Positions 16,036 through 24,688 of a DNA stretch of 64,000 nt are shown here, in pieces. The first letter of the stretch is position 1; every line of letters begins with the position of its first letter. The DNA lies in contig NZ_KI421507.1 of assembly GCF_000473205.1 (NCBI RefSeq), forward strand, positions 3,271,057 to 3,335,056, written 5' to 3'. Under the pieces are notes generated by a model. That model saw only the letters and a list, made by a program, of their open reading frames with translations. It was not told where the DNA came from and did no database searches. The position numbers and the translations under genes are program-made. The stretch comes from Pseudophaeobacter arcticus DSM 23566. Its GTDB lineage: Bacteria; Pseudomonadota; Alphaproteobacteria; Rhodobacterales; Rhodobacteraceae.

Positions 16036-16685
16036 TGCAGATCCCATTCGCCCTCGCTGAAGAGCCTGACCAGATCACCGCAGAAAAGGGCCGCAAGCTG
16101 TTCGCGGGCGAATCCCTGTTTGTCAAAGGCGTCGTTGCCATGTCGGGCCTGCCCGAGGCGGACCGCATGGAGGTCTGCTTTGCCGGTCGGTCAAATGTTG
16201 GCAAATCCAGCCTGATCAACGCCCTCACCGGAACCAAGGGCCTGGCCCGGGCCTCCAATACGCCGGGCCGCACGCAAGAGATCAACTTTTTCACCCAGGG
16301 CCCCGAGCTCTACCTGGTGGATCTCCCGGGCTATGGCTATGCCAATGCGCCGCTGGCCGTGGTAGAAAAGTGGCAAAAGCTGCTCAAGCGCTACCTCAGT
16401 GGCCGTCAGACCCTGCGCCGCGCCTTTGTGCTGATCGACAGCCGTCACGGCGTCAAGGATGTGGACGAAGAGATCATGAGCCTGCTGGACAGCTCAGCTG
16501 TGACGTTTCAGTGCGTCATGACCAAGGCCGACAAGGTCAAGCTCAAGGATCGTGAGCGGGTGATTGAACAGGTCCGCACCACGCTGGCCCGCCACCCCGC
16601 GGCCTATCCTGAGATCGTGCTGACCTCCTCGGAAAAAGGCGATGGCATTGCCACCCTGCGCTCGATCATCTGCGGCCTTGAATAG
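16035..16685 (+). CDS. engB: ribosome biogenesis GTP-binding protein EngB/YihA
   Basis: The 216-residue GTPase has all nucleotide motifs: G1 GRSNVGKSS (51-59), G3 DLPGYG (about 96-101), G4 TKADKVK (about 162-168) and the G5-like TSSEKGDG. It is the TrmE-Era-like family member required for late 50S subunit assembly. The start overlaps the MOSC stop as TGATG. A DUF2946 gene begins directly at its stop codon, so transcription likely continues. Confidence 0.95.
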   Translation: MQIPFALAEEPDQITAEKGRKLFAGESLFVKGVVAMSGLPEADRMEVCFAGRSNVGKSSLINALTGTKGLARASNTPGRTQEINFFTQGPELYLVDLPGYGYANAPLAVVEKWQKLLKRYLSGRQTLRRAFVLIDSRHGVKDVDEEIMSLLDSSAVTFQCVMTKADKVKLKDRERVIEQVRTTLARHPAAYPEIVLTSSEKGDGIATLRSIICGLE

Positions 16686-17060
16686 GTGACCCACCGCCTG
16701 CTGTCATATGTCATGTTGCTGGCCATTGCCGCTGCCGGGTTGCTCCCGGCGGGGTGGATGCCAGCACATGCCAGCGACGGCAGGGTATTGTTGGTGATCT
16801 GTAGTGACGATGGGCTTGTGGAACGCTGGGTCGATCTGGACGACGGCGATGCTCAGCAGGATAACCATGACCGCCAAATGGACAAGTCCAACTGCCCCTT
16901 CGCGGGTCTGTCCAACCCTGCCGACCTGCCCCAACACAGCCCTGTCCTGTTAGGGTCGACCATGCCTTCCCTCGCCCGCTGGGCGCATGAAGAATTTACC
17001 CATCATCCTGCCGGACTCCACTGGCGCTATGATGCCCGCGGACCACCTGCCCTCTCCTGA
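16686..17060 (+). CDS. DUF2946-type small exported protein
   Basis: From a GTG directly after the engB stop, the 124-residue product begins with a hydrophobic signal sequence (LLSYVMLLAIAAAGLLPAG), then WMPAHASDGRVLLVICSDDG, a His/Asp-rich stretch and NCPFAGL. This matches the DUF2946 layout (GWMP, ICS, CPFA). The C-terminus RYDARGPPALS resembles the Pro-rich end of copper-responsive small proteins of Rhodobacter, but no CXXXC motif is present, so this comparison is tentative. DUF2946 genes often precede copper proteins or TonB receptors; here no such gene follows on this strand. A structured RNA candidate lies 200 bp downstream. Confidence 0.78.
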   Translation: MTHRLLSYVMLLAIAAAGLLPAGWMPAHASDGRVLLVICSDDGLVERWVDLDDGDAQQDNHDRQMDKSNCPFAGLSNPADLPQHSPVLLGSTMPSLARWAHEEFTHHPAGLHWRYDARGPPALS

Positions 17061-17140
17061 ACACTCAAAGCCTTTGCCTTTTGGTGCAGCCAGCCCTGGA
17101 ACCCCCAGGCCATGGCGCTGTTTTGATATGGAGAGCCCCC

Positions 17141-17233
17141 ATGGTGACCAGCTATTCGCATGATCCGGACCAAGCGCGCTCATCGCGTAGTCTCTGTGTG
17201 GCGCGCTGGTGCTGCACCTCGATGGTTCACTAG
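17141..17233 (+). CDS. possible 30-codon leader-like ORF rich in Cys at its end
   Basis: ATG at 17141 with a GGAG box 8 bp upstream opens a 30-codon frame whose second half contains LCVARWCCTSMVH, with three Cys codons in seven positions. Such clusters occur in cysteine-sensing leader peptides. It precedes three hairpins, the last one a terminator, but no structural gene follows on this strand. The frame is short and could be chance. Confidence 0.3.
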   Translation: MVTSYSHDPDQARSSRSLCVARWCCTSMVH

Positions 17234-17269
17234 CCCCCCGCCAACCAGGCAGCTTACGCTCATTGAATT

Positions 17270-17392
17270 GGCTCCGCACTCATCCCTTCACCAGGGGCTG
17301 GAGCCAAAGGCCGGTTTGGCCCGATGCGTCCCTTGCGGCCCAACCGACCACTCGCCCCCGCAGAGCTTAGACTCCTCTGTGGGGGCATTTTT
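17270..17392 (+). ncRNA. candidate structured RNA: three consecutive hairpins ending in a terminator
   Basis: Hairpin 1 pairs GGCTCC (17270-17275) with GGAGCC (17300-17305), with an inner CCCT/AGGG stem. Hairpin 2 pairs GGTTTGGCC (17313-17321) with GGCCCAACC (17337-17345). Hairpin 3 is the intrinsic terminator at 17354-17392. Three strong stems in 120 bases with no coding potential suggest a small RNA or the 3' regulatory part of the engB-DUF2946 transcript. No match to a known RNA family is recognised and no confident promoter is seen. Confidence 0.45.
17354..17392 (+). terminator. strong rho-independent terminator
   Basis: GCCCCCGCAGAG (17354-17365) pairs with CTCTGTGGGGGC (17375-17386), with one G-U pair in 12, a 9-base loop and a T-run. 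It ends plus-strand transcription before the convergent SDR gene. Confidence 0.8.
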
Positions 17393-17408
17393 GCGCCCCT
17401 TTCTGGCC

Positions 17409-18137
17409 TTAGACGTGCTGGGCGCCGTTTACTTCGATCTCCGCGCCCGAAATATATGAGCTCTCCTGCGAGCACAGGAAATAGATCGCTGCTGCAACCT
17501 CTTCTGGCTGGCCCAGGCGCTGCATGGGGAGCTTTTCGACAATCTTGTCGGTGCCGGGGGACAGGATCGCGGTTTCCACCTCCCCCGGGGCAATCGCGTT
17601 TACCCGCACCCCAAGAGGCCCAAAATCATGGGCCATCTCGCGGGTCAGCGCTGCCAGTGCCGCCTTGGACGTGGCATAGGCGGCCCCGGCAAAGGGATGC
17701 ACCCGGCTGCCGGCAATCGAGGTCACATTCACCACCGAACCCTTGGCGGCGGCCAGTTCGTCCTTCAGCCCGCGCGCCAGTACCACAGTGGAAAAGAAGT
17801 TGACGTGAAAGACCTTGCCCCAGGTCATCAGGTCGGTGTCCAGGGTGTTCAACCGCTCACCCTCGGGGCCTTTGGGAGAAATACCGGCATTGTTGACCAG
17901 CGCGTCGAGCTGACCGCCAAGCCGTTCCTGAATGATACCAACCGCGTTGATGGTGTCAGAGGGGTCCGACAGATCCAGCTGTACGTGATTCTCGGCACCG
18001 CCGCCCCAGGGGCATTCCTGGGGGAAGGGTTGGCGCGAACAGGTGATCACCCGCCAACCTTCGGCGTTGAACCGGCGCACTGTGGCGTGGCCAATGCCGC
18101 GACTGGCACCAGTCAGAAGCAAAGTCTTTTGGCGCAT
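17409..18137 (-). CDS. SDR family oxidoreductase
   Basis: A 242-residue classical short-chain dehydrogenase/reductase. The cofactor motif TGASRGIG is at 9-16, NNAG at 82-85, and the catalytic Ser140-Tyr154-Lys158 triad lies in VTSIAG and YATSK. Residues CSRQP after the second strand suggest NADP(H) preference. The C-terminus ISGAEIEVNGAQHV is typical of the family. The substrate is unknown. It is convergent with the engB unit and divergent from argB. Confidence 0.9.
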   Translation of the reverse strand: MRQKTLLLTGASRGIGHATVRRFNAEGWRVITCSRQPFPQECPWGGGAENHVQLDLSDPSDTINAVGIIQERLGGQLDALVNNAGISPKGPEGERLNTLDTDLMTWGKVFHVNFFSTVVLARGLKDELAAAKGSVVNVTSIAGSRVHPFAGAAYATSKAALAALTREMAHDFGPLGVRVNAIAPGEVETAILSPGTDKIVEKLPMQRLGQPEEVAAAIYFLCSQESSYISGAEIEVNGAQHV

Positions 18138-18265
18138 GGTGTGAATTCCGTCTTTTGAGGCTGCAAGGTGACCCTATCAGCCCAGGCCAGAGCCGCAATC
18201 TCTATGTCGCACTTGGCAGCAGTGCCAGAAGCAAGTAACACCAGACGCCAAGAGGACCCTGAGCC

Positions 18266-19126
18266 ATGAAGAAACAAGATATGAACCGCGACTGGATTGC
18301 TACTGCCGAAACTCTGTCAAGCGCCCTGCCCTATCTGCAGCGCTATGACGGGGCGATTGTTGTCATCAAGCTGGGTGGCCATGCCATGGGCAGCGATGAA
18401 GCCATGGAGACCTTTGCCCGCGACATCGTGTTGATGCGACAGGTCGGGGTCAATCCGGTGATTGTGCATGGCGGTGGGCCGATGATCAACGCCATGCTGG
18501 ACAAGCTGCAGATCAAGTCAGAGTTTGTCGATGGCAAGCGGGTCACCGATCAGGCCACCATGGAAGTGGTGGAGATGGTGCTCTCTGGGGTGGTAAACAA
18601 ACGCATTGTGCAAGCGATCAATGCCCAGGGAGGCCGCGCAGTTGGCCTGTCGGGCAAGGACGCCAATCTGATCACCTGCGATCAGGCCGATGCCAAGCTG
18701 GGCTTTGTTGGCGCCCCAACACAGATGGACCCACAGGTGCTGTACGACCTGTTTGAAAAGGACATCATCCCAGTGATTGCCCCCATCGGGGCTGGTCGCA
18801 CGGGTGAGACCTTCAATATCAATGGCGATACTGCGGCTGGCGCCATCTCCACTGCGCTCAATGCCGACCGGCTGCTGCTGCTCACTGATGTGTCCGGCGT
18901 CAAGGATGCCAGCGGCGAGGTTGTGACCGAATTGAAAGCTGCTGATGTGGAACGTCTAACTGCCGAAGGCGTCATTGCAGGGGGCATGATCCCCAAGACG
19001 GAAACCGCTCTGGCGGCCGTTCGTTCCGGTGTGCGCGCCTGTACCATTGTCGATGGCCGGGTCAAGAACGCCGTCCTGCTGGAGCTGTTTACCGACCACG
19101 GCGCAGGTTCGATGATCCGCGCATAG
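18266..19126 (+). CDS. argB: acetylglutamate kinase
   Basis: The 286-residue amino acid kinase has the phosphate-binding IKLGGHAMG (about 34-42), the substrate loop [14 protein letters not shown] (about 69-82), [20 protein letters not shown] and the C-terminal [14 protein letters not shown] that reports on arginine control. It phosphorylates N-acetylglutamate, the second step of arginine synthesis. The N-terminal helix (residues 8-25) is the extension used for hexamer formation in arginine-inhibited enzymes. A GAGG box precedes the ATG. Its position after engB is conserved in Rhodobacterales. Confidence 0.96.
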   Translation: MKKQDMNRDWIATAETLSSALPYLQRYDGAIVVIKLGGHAMGSDEAMETFARDIVLMRQVGVNPVIVHGGGPMINAMLDKLQIKSEFVDGKRVTDQATMEVVEMVLSGVVNKRIVQAINAQGGRAVGLSGKDANLITCDQADAKLGFVGAPTQMDPQVLYDLFEKDIIPVIAPIGAGRTGETFNINGDTAAGAISTALNADRLLLLTDVSGVKDASGEVVTELKAADVERLTAEGVIAGGMIPKTETALAAVRSGVRACTIVDGRVKNAVLLELFTDHGAGSMIRA

Positions 19127-19248
19127 CTGACGCGGCCTCAGGGGCTGACACAACCGGCCCATAGCGGCGCATCCAGACGGGCATCACCGTTTTTACGCGT
19201 TTCTTGCCCAGCAGTCTGATATCCTCCCCGCAGACGACTGGGGAGGGG

Positions 19249-19956
19249 ATGATGACACCAGCAACCACAGCTAAGCACGCCAAGACCGATCCACAGCCAG
19301 ACTACGCCAACATCTCCCAGGCGGCGCATGCTGCGGGCCTACAGATCTATGGCGCGCTCCATCCCGAAAAGCGCCCGGTCAAAGCACTGTCGCATGGCAC
19401 GCTGATTCTGTTGGGCTGCGGCGCGGAATTCTGGCCGACATTCACCCGGTCACCCGAGTATCTGGAAGCAGGTCCCGACCCAGTTGATCACTGGTCAGCA
19501 CGCGTTGTTGGCGCCCTGGCTGCAACCCTGGGGGCCACGGCCTATTTTCCCTTTGGGGGGCCACCCTATGTGCCCTTTGTGGACTGGGCTCTGGCCTCGG
19601 GGCGGGCCTTCACATCACCGTCACAAATGATGGTGCATGATGAGGTTGGCATGTTGATTTCCTATCGGGGAGCGCTCCACTTCGATCAAAACTTTGACAT
19701 ACCCCCTCCACCTTTGGCACACTCCCCCTGCGCGACATGCACAACCCAGCCATGTTTGAACACATGTCCGGCAGCTGCTTTGGTTAAAGGTGGTCCCTAT
19801 GAGCTGGCCGCCTGTCACCATCACCTAGACACCCCGGCCGGAGCAGCCTGCATGACGCAGGGGTGCCTCGCCCGGTGCGCATGCCCCCTCAGCCAGGGGG
19901 CAGGACGACGCATTGAACAAACCGCACATCACATGAGGTATTTTCACCCATCATGA
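19249..19956 (+). CDS. ferredoxin-like QueG-related protein
   Basis: The 235-residue protein resembles the C-terminal ferredoxin half of epoxyqueuosine reductase: an N-terminal alpha/beta region with GCGAEFWPTF and a cluster of Cys (SPCATCTTQPCLNTCP) fitting one 4Fe-4S site, then a second Cys-rich group (ACMTQGCLARCACP). The cobalamin-binding part of QueG is absent and the length is well below that of QueG (about 350), so queuosine reduction is unlikely. The ATG at 19249 is favoured by the GGGGAGGGG box in front. It overlaps sixA by 4 bp, so the two are co-expressed. Confidence 0.75.
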   Translation: MMTPATTAKHAKTDPQPDYANISQAAHAAGLQIYGALHPEKRPVKALSHGTLILLGCGAEFWPTFTRSPEYLEAGPDPVDHWSARVVGALAATLGATAYFPFGGPPYVPFVDWALASGRAFTSPSQMMVHDEVGMLISYRGALHFDQNFDIPPPPLAHSPCATCTTQPCLNTCPAAALVKGGPYELAACHHHLDTPAGAACMTQGCLARCACPLSQGAGRRIEQTAHHMRYFHPS

Positions 19957-20468
19957 CCTGCACCCTAATTCTGACCCGTCACGCAAAATCCGCCTGGGAC
20001 ACCAACGCCCCCAGCGACCATTCCCGCCCACTGAACAAGCGAGGCCGGGCCTCGGCCAAGGCGCTTGGAAATTGGCTGCGAGAGATAAATGAGCTGCCAA
20101 TGCAGGTTATTTCGTCCTCCTCTCAGCGTACACGGGAGACATATGAGCTGACCGGCATTGAGGCGCCTGCAGTCTTTACCGAGCGGCTCTATCACGCAAG
20201 CTCTGACATCATTTTCCAAGTGCTGAAAGAAGCACCGCATCCGCGAACGATGATCCTGGGCCATAATCCGGGGATTGCCGCCTTTGCCCATGCTATCGTG
20301 AACCATCGCCCCGATCATACCCGCTTTGACGACTATCCAACCGGCGCAACCCTGATCGTCAAGTTCGACATCAACACTTGGGATGATCTGGCCTGGAGCA
20401 GCGGCAAGGTTGTCGAATTCATCGTCCCCCGCGAGCTGCTGGGGGCTGAGGACATGCTGCTTTCTTGA
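19953..20468 (+). CDS. sixA: SixA-like phosphohistidine phosphatase
   Basis: A 171-residue histidine phosphatase. The phosphate pocket RHAKS is at the N-terminus (LTRHAKSAW), with SSSQRTRETYEL in the middle and MILGHNPG carrying the second catalytic His. The short length and the pattern match SixA, which removes phosphate from His in phosphotransfer proteins. It is translationally coupled to the ferredoxin-like gene by an ATGA overlap. The target protein is unknown. Confidence 0.86.
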   Translation: MTCTLILTRHAKSAWDTNAPSDHSRPLNKRGRASAKALGNWLREINELPMQVISSSSQRTRETYELTGIEAPAVFTERLYHASSDIIFQVLKEAPHPRTMILGHNPGIAAFAHAIVNHRPDHTRFDDYPTGATLIVKFDINTWDDLAWSSGKVVEFIVPRELLGAEDMLLS

Positions 20469-20661
20469 CCGGAAGCCTCCGGTATTGTAGCAAAAACTGT
20501 CTACTATGGAGATTTTATGTCCTGCTAGGGATGGTTCTACGGAACCGCTGCACAGATCAAACCCGCAACGCGCCACCGCTTTTGCAGTAGCCTGGTTTGG
20601 CTGTGCCTAATCCTTATCACTATTCGTCTGCGCATGGCGCAGCACTGCTCAAGGACATTCC

Positions 20662-21096
20662 ATGACACTCATCAGACCTTTTTCCCCGGCGGACAAACTC
20701 GCCGTCCTCTCCATATGGCGCGAAGCAAGTGCATATGCCCATCCGTTTCTGACCGCCGAAGCCACGGATCAGGCCGAAGCCATGATCCGCGACCATTTTC
20801 TGGATCTGGCAGAAACCTATATGGCCGAGATCGCGGGAACACCCGTTGGATTTATCTCATTGATCCAAAATGAGGTTGGCGGCCTGTTTCTACGCCCTGC
20901 GTTTCACGGGCGCGGAATCGGACACGCGCTGATGGATCAAGCCGTTGCGCTCAAAGGACATCTTGAACTCGATGTCTTTGTCGAGAACGCCATCGGTCGA
21001 CGTTTCTACAATAGATACGGCTTCACCGCAGGCGAGGAGCGCATGAACAGCTTCTTTGGTCATCCTGAAATCCGGATGCACCACGGCGAACAGTAG
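20662..21096 (+). CDS. GNAT family N-acetyltransferase
   Basis: A 144-residue GNAT domain: IRPFSPADKLAVLSIW at the start, the acetyl-CoA loop HGRGIGHAL (about 94-102) and the C-terminal FYNRYGFTAGEER motif. The substrate is unknown; the closest general type is the YjdJ/RimI-like group. An apparent GGACATTCC region precedes the ATG with only a weak ribosome-binding site. It ends before a convergent terminator shared with the aap operon. Confidence 0.86.
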   Translation: MTLIRPFSPADKLAVLSIWREASAYAHPFLTAEATDQAEAMIRDHFLDLAETYMAEIAGTPVGFISLIQNEVGGLFLRPAFHGRGIGHALMDQAVALKGHLELDVFVENAIGRRFYNRYGFTAGEERMNSFFGHPEIRMHHGEQ

Positions 21097-21110
21097 CTCG
21101 CTCCAATAGC

Positions 21111-21140
21111 AAAAAAGGCCCCTCGGTTTCCCGAGGGGCC
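21111..21140 (-). terminator. terminator of the aapJQMP operon
   Basis: GGCCCCTCGG (21117-21126) pairs perfectly with CCGAGGGGCC (21131-21140) across a 4-base loop, and on the minus strand a run of six T follows. It lies 23 bp after the aapP stop. Confidence 0.85.
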
Positions 21141-21162
21141 TAACATTAGAATGGCAGAGATC

Positions 21163-21954
21163 TTAGTGCCCCAGGATCTGGCTCAGGAACAGTTTTGTCC
21201 GTTCGCTTTGGGGATTGTTGAAGAACTCTTCGGGTTCGTTCTGCTCCACAATCTGACCCGCATCCATAAAGATCACACGGTTTGCCACCTGACGGGCAAA
21301 GCCCATCTCATGGGTCACACAAAGCATCGTCATGCCCTCTTCCGCCAGTTCGATCATGGTGTCGAGCACCTCTTTGATCATCTCTGGATCCAGCGCCGAG
21401 GTTGGTTCATCAAACAACATGATCCGCGGCATCATGCAAAGCGAGCGGGCAATTGCCACACGCTGCTGCTGACCACCCGAAAGTTGGCCGGGATACTTGT
21501 CAGCCTGTTCAGGAATTTTGACCTTTTCCAGGAAATGCATCGCCCGCTCTTCGGCTTCTTTCTTGGGTGTTTTACGCACCCAGATCGGCGCCAGCGTACA
21601 GTTTTCCAGAATGGTGAGATGCGGGAACAGGTTAAAGTGCTGAAACACCATGCCCACTTCGGAACGGATCTTGTCGATATTCTTGAGATCATTGCTGAGC
21701 TCGGTTCCATCGACAACGATCTTGCCCTGCTGGTGCTCTTCCAGCGCGTTCAGGCAGCGGATCAGGGTTGATTTCCCCGAGCCCGAAGGCCCGGCGATCA
21801 CGATCCGCTCTCCCTGATTGACAGTGAGATTGATGTCGCGCAGCACGTGGAAAGACCCGTACCACTTGTTCATATTGTTGATTTCGATCGCAACCTTATC
21901 CGAGACTTGCATCTTGGAGCGGTCGATTTGACGGTTCGTTGCCAGTTCAGACAT
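21163..21954 (-). CDS. aapP: general L-amino acid ABC transporter, ATP-binding protein
   Basis: The 263-residue ATPase has Walker [10 protein letters not shown] (55-63), the signature [15 protein letters not shown], Walker [15 protein letters not shown] and the switch His in CVTHEMGF. It belongs to the polar amino acid (GlnQ/AapP/BztD) group. It is the last gene of aapJQMP, 12 bp after aapM, and is followed by a strong terminator. It energises uptake through the AapQ-AapM pore. Confidence 0.94.
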   Translation of the reverse strand: MSELATNRQIDRSKMQVSDKVAIEINNMNKWYGSFHVLRDINLTVNQGERIVIAGPSGSGKSTLIRCLNALEEHQQGKIVVDGTELSNDLKNIDKIRSEVGMVFQHFNLFPHLTILENCTLAPIWVRKTPKKEAEERAMHFLEKVKIPEQADKYPGQLSGGQQQRVAIARSLCMMPRIMLFDEPTSALDPEMIKEVLDTMIELAEEGMTMLCVTHEMGFARQVANRVIFMDAGQIVEQNEPEEFFNNPQSERTKLFLSQILGH

Positions 21955-21966
21955 ATGTTGAACTCC

Positions 21967-23274
21967 TTAACGGTGGCCAGTCTGAAGCTTACGCTCCAGA
22001 TACATGGAATAGCGAGACATGGAGAAGCAGAAGACAAAGAACATCAGGGCAATAAAGCCGTAGAGTTCCCAGACAACGCCATTCCAATCGGAATCTGCGC
22101 GGATGGCATTGGACAGGCCCAACGGGTCCAGCAGACCAATCACCGACACCAGCGTGGTGTCTTTGAACAGTCCGATGAAGGTCGAGACGATGCCCGGAAT
22201 GGAGATCTTCAATGCCTGTGGCATGATGATCAGACGCTGTGCCTGCCAGTAGTTGAGGCCAAGCGAATCGGCCCCTTCGTACTGACCTTTTGGCAGCGCC
22301 GCCAAACCACCCCGGATCACTTCGGCCATATAGGCAGAGGCAAAGAGGGTCGCCATGATGATGACTCGCATGATGATGTCAAAGTTGGTTCCGGGTGGCA
22401 TAAAGATGTTCAGCAGGGTTGAAGCCACAAACAGCAATGTGATCAGCGGCACCCCCCGGATGAACTCGATAAAGCCCACACAAAGCGCTTTGACAATCAA
22501 CAGATCCGACTGACGCCCAAGCGCCAGAACGATGCCGATTGGCAAGGAAAAGCCAATCGAGACCACGCCGATGGTCAGCGACAGCATCATGCCGCCAAAC
22601 TTGCGGCTGTCCACAGGTTCCAGCCCGATGGGGAGGATCCCCGTCAGAGCATCCGCCAAAGCCGAGGTAACAAACAGCCACCAGACAACCGCAGCCACGA
22701 CCGCTGCGATCAGACCAATCAGTTCGCTCACGCGCTCTGTCAGCGATTTATAGACGACATAGGCCAGTACAAACCCAGCCAGTACCATGATGGGCGTCCA
22801 GATCGACCCGCCCCACAGCAACAGTGGCATCAGGAATGGATACAACCCGGTAAACCACATCATCTTTGCAGGCACCTTGTCCGAATAGAGGATCGGCAAC
22901 AGGGCAACCCCCAGCAGGATAAAGGCAGCAATTGGGCGCCAGTAGTGTTCAGGAGGGTAAAACCCCATAAAAAGCTGCACCCAACGGTCTTGGATCACGC
23001 CCCAGCAGGCGCCAGAGAAATCTCCTTCACGTCCCAGCTCCGCCAGAATCTCGCGGCAGTTGTGCAGCGAGGTGGCGTTCCAGGTCGGGGACCAGGCCCA
23101 GGGAATAAAAGTTGCCAGCACAAAATAGATCAGTGCAATGGCCGCAATGGTGAGAGCCGAGTTCAGTGTTGACGAGAACAGATTGACCCGCGCCCAGCCG
23201 ATGACACCCACAGAGGAGGCCGGTGGGGCCTGCTCTGGCAGCATCTCCGTGCGGACAAATGAAATATCGCTCAT
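21967..23274 (-). CDS. aapM: general L-amino acid ABC transporter, permease
   Basis: A 435-residue membrane protein with about eight hydrophobic segments. The C-terminal half is the PF00528-type transport domain with the EAA loop ADSLGLNYWQAQRLIIMPQAL that contacts the ATPase, and EFIRGVPLITLLF in the first conserved helix. The long N-terminal extension with extra helices is typical for AapM/BztC and absent from ordinary polar amino acid permeases. It forms a heterodimer with AapQ. It is 1 bp from aapQ and 12 bp from aapP. Confidence 0.93.
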   Translation of the reverse strand: MSDISFVRTEMLPEQAPPASSVGVIGWARVNLFSSTLNSALTIAAIALIYFVLATFIPWAWSPTWNATSLHNCREILAELGREGDFSGACWGVIQDRWVQLFMGFYPPEHYWRPIAAFILLGVALLPILYSDKVPAKMMWFTGLYPFLMPLLLWGGSIWTPIMVLAGFVLAYVVYKSLTERVSELIGLIAAVVAAVVWWLFVTSALADALTGILPIGLEPVDSRKFGGMMLSLTIGVVSIGFSLPIGIVLALGRQSDLLIVKALCVGFIEFIRGVPLITLLFVASTLLNIFMPPGTNFDIIMRVIIMATLFASAYMAEVIRGGLAALPKGQYEGADSLGLNYWQAQRLIIMPQALKISIPGIVSTFIGLFKDTTLVSVIGLLDPLGLSNAIRADSDWNGVVWELYGFIALMFFVFCFSMSRYSMYLERKLQTGHR

Positions 23275-23275
23275 A

Positions 23276-24544
23276 TTACCGCTCCACCAGTTTGACGCGT
23301 TCGTTGTACCAATTCATGATCCCCGAGATGCTCAGCGAGATTGTGAGATAGATCATCATGGTCATAAGCACTGTCTCCAGTTCGCGCCCCGTCTGATTGA
23401 GGGTGATCCCCATCAGCGTGCCCGTCAGATCCATGTAGCCTACCGCAATCGCGAGAGATGAGTTTTTGGTCAGGTTCAGATAGTTTGAGATCAGCGGCGG
23501 GATAATCACCCGCATCGCCTGCGGCAGGACCACCAAAGACATGACCTTGCTTGGGCGAATACCAAGCGCAGCTGCGGCTTCGGTCTGCCCATGGCTAACC
23601 GCCAGAATACCTGCACGCACGATTTCTGCGATAAAGGCCGCTGTGTACAAAGACAGAGCCAACCATAGTGCAATCAATGAGTTGCGCAGATGGGTGCCAC
23701 CTTTGAAGTTGAAACCCTTCAGTTCCGGATAGCCAAGGTGGAACCCCAGCGCGACCAACAAAACGACCGTAGGCACCACAACCAGTCCAAGACGCATGTG
23801 CCAGGTCGTTGGCCGCACCCCAGTCTGTTCCTGAATCCGATCTGCGCGCGACTTGACCTTGGCCGCTCCCCAGAGACTAAGACCGAGAACCAACAAGATC
23901 ACGATCAGGTCAAGGCTGACATCAAATCGTAGCGAGCTGTTGCCCAGCAGATGTATATCGCCAAGGCTGCGCGAAAAGAGCGGCTCCGGAACATAGACCC
24001 CACGGTTGGTCACCGCGACGGTATCGCCCAGTGACATCGTTGCAGAGGGGTTGTCGCCCTTGAAGGCGCGTGGTGCCGGCATTGTCTCGATCATCACCGC
24101 CATGGTGAAAACGATCCACAAGAGCACCGGAACATTCCGGAAGGTCTCGACGTAGATGGTTGTCAGCTTGGCGACGACCCAGTTGCTGGACAGGCGCAGC
24201 ACACCGATGATCACCCCAAGAACGGTGGCGGTGAGGCAGCCAAGAACGGCAACAACCAGCGTATTTAGCAGGCCGACAAGTGCGGCGCGCATATGGGTGT
24301 CGCGAGACGTATACTCCAGCAAGCGTTGGTTGATGTCATAGCTCGCAGGCTCTCCCAGAAAGCGGAAGCTTGGTTCTTTACCAAGTGTCGCAAGGTTCTG
24401 GGCCGTATTGCTAACGAGCATGCCAAGTAAAAGAAGAAATCCGATCAGTGCGATGATCTGGATTGTCATAGACCGGTATCGGGTGTCGTAGATCAGCATT
24501 GATAGCCGAAACGACGCCTTCGGTGGGTCAGTGAAAGTTGTCAT
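23276..24544 (-). CDS. aapQ: general L-amino acid ABC transporter, permease
   Basis: A 422-residue permease: N-terminal helix at about 28-48, a long periplasmic insertion, and the transport domain with ETFRNVPVLLWIVF and the EAA loop TEAAAALGIRPSKVMSLVVL. This matches AapQ/BztB, partner of AapM. It is separated from aapJ by a 28-bp perfect palindrome that likely reduces readthrough, so less permease than binding protein is made. The adjacent aapM gene starts immediately after. Confidence 0.93.
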   Translation of the reverse strand: MTTFTDPPKASFRLSMLIYDTRYRSMTIQIIALIGFLLLLGMLVSNTAQNLATLGKEPSFRFLGEPASYDINQRLLEYTSRDTHMRAALVGLLNTLVVAVLGCLTATVLGVIIGVLRLSSNWVVAKLTTIYVETFRNVPVLLWIVFTMAVMIETMPAPRAFKGDNPSATMSLGDTVAVTNRGVYVPEPLFSRSLGDIHLLGNSSLRFDVSLDLIVILLVLGLSLWGAAKVKSRADRIQEQTGVRPTTWHMRLGLVVVPTVVLLVALGFHLGYPELKGFNFKGGTHLRNSLIALWLALSLYTAAFIAEIVRAGILAVSHGQTEAAAALGIRPSKVMSLVVLPQAMRVIIPPLISNYLNLTKNSSLAIAVGYMDLTGTLMGITLNQTGRELETVLMTMMIYLTISLSISGIMNWYNERVKLVER

Positions 24545-24648
24545 GACCTAGTGATCCCCGTGGCTTATAGATCTACTGTTCGGCAGAGTTGGTTCCCTGC
24601 TCGCGTCAGATCTAAAGCGATGTGTGTTTGGATAGTACGCGGTAGGAA

Positions 24649-24676
24649 AAAGGGCGCAGGATATCCTGCGCCCTTT
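24649..24676 (-). terminator. 28-bp perfect palindrome between aapJ and aapQ (partial terminator)
   Basis: A 14-bp arm beginning AAAGGGCGCAGG is followed directly by its exact complement. On the minus strand a T-run follows (TTTTTCC). It lies 13 bp after the aapJ stop. In binding-protein transport operons such hairpins protect the upstream mRNA and lower downstream expression. Confidence 0.8.
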
Positions 24677-24688
24677 CCTAAGCGGGTC

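Noticed and set aside
17160..17459. 99-codon plus-strand frame over the hairpin region
   Set aside because: It runs through the terminator and into the convergent SDR gene, has no ribosome-binding site and shows no family resemblance.
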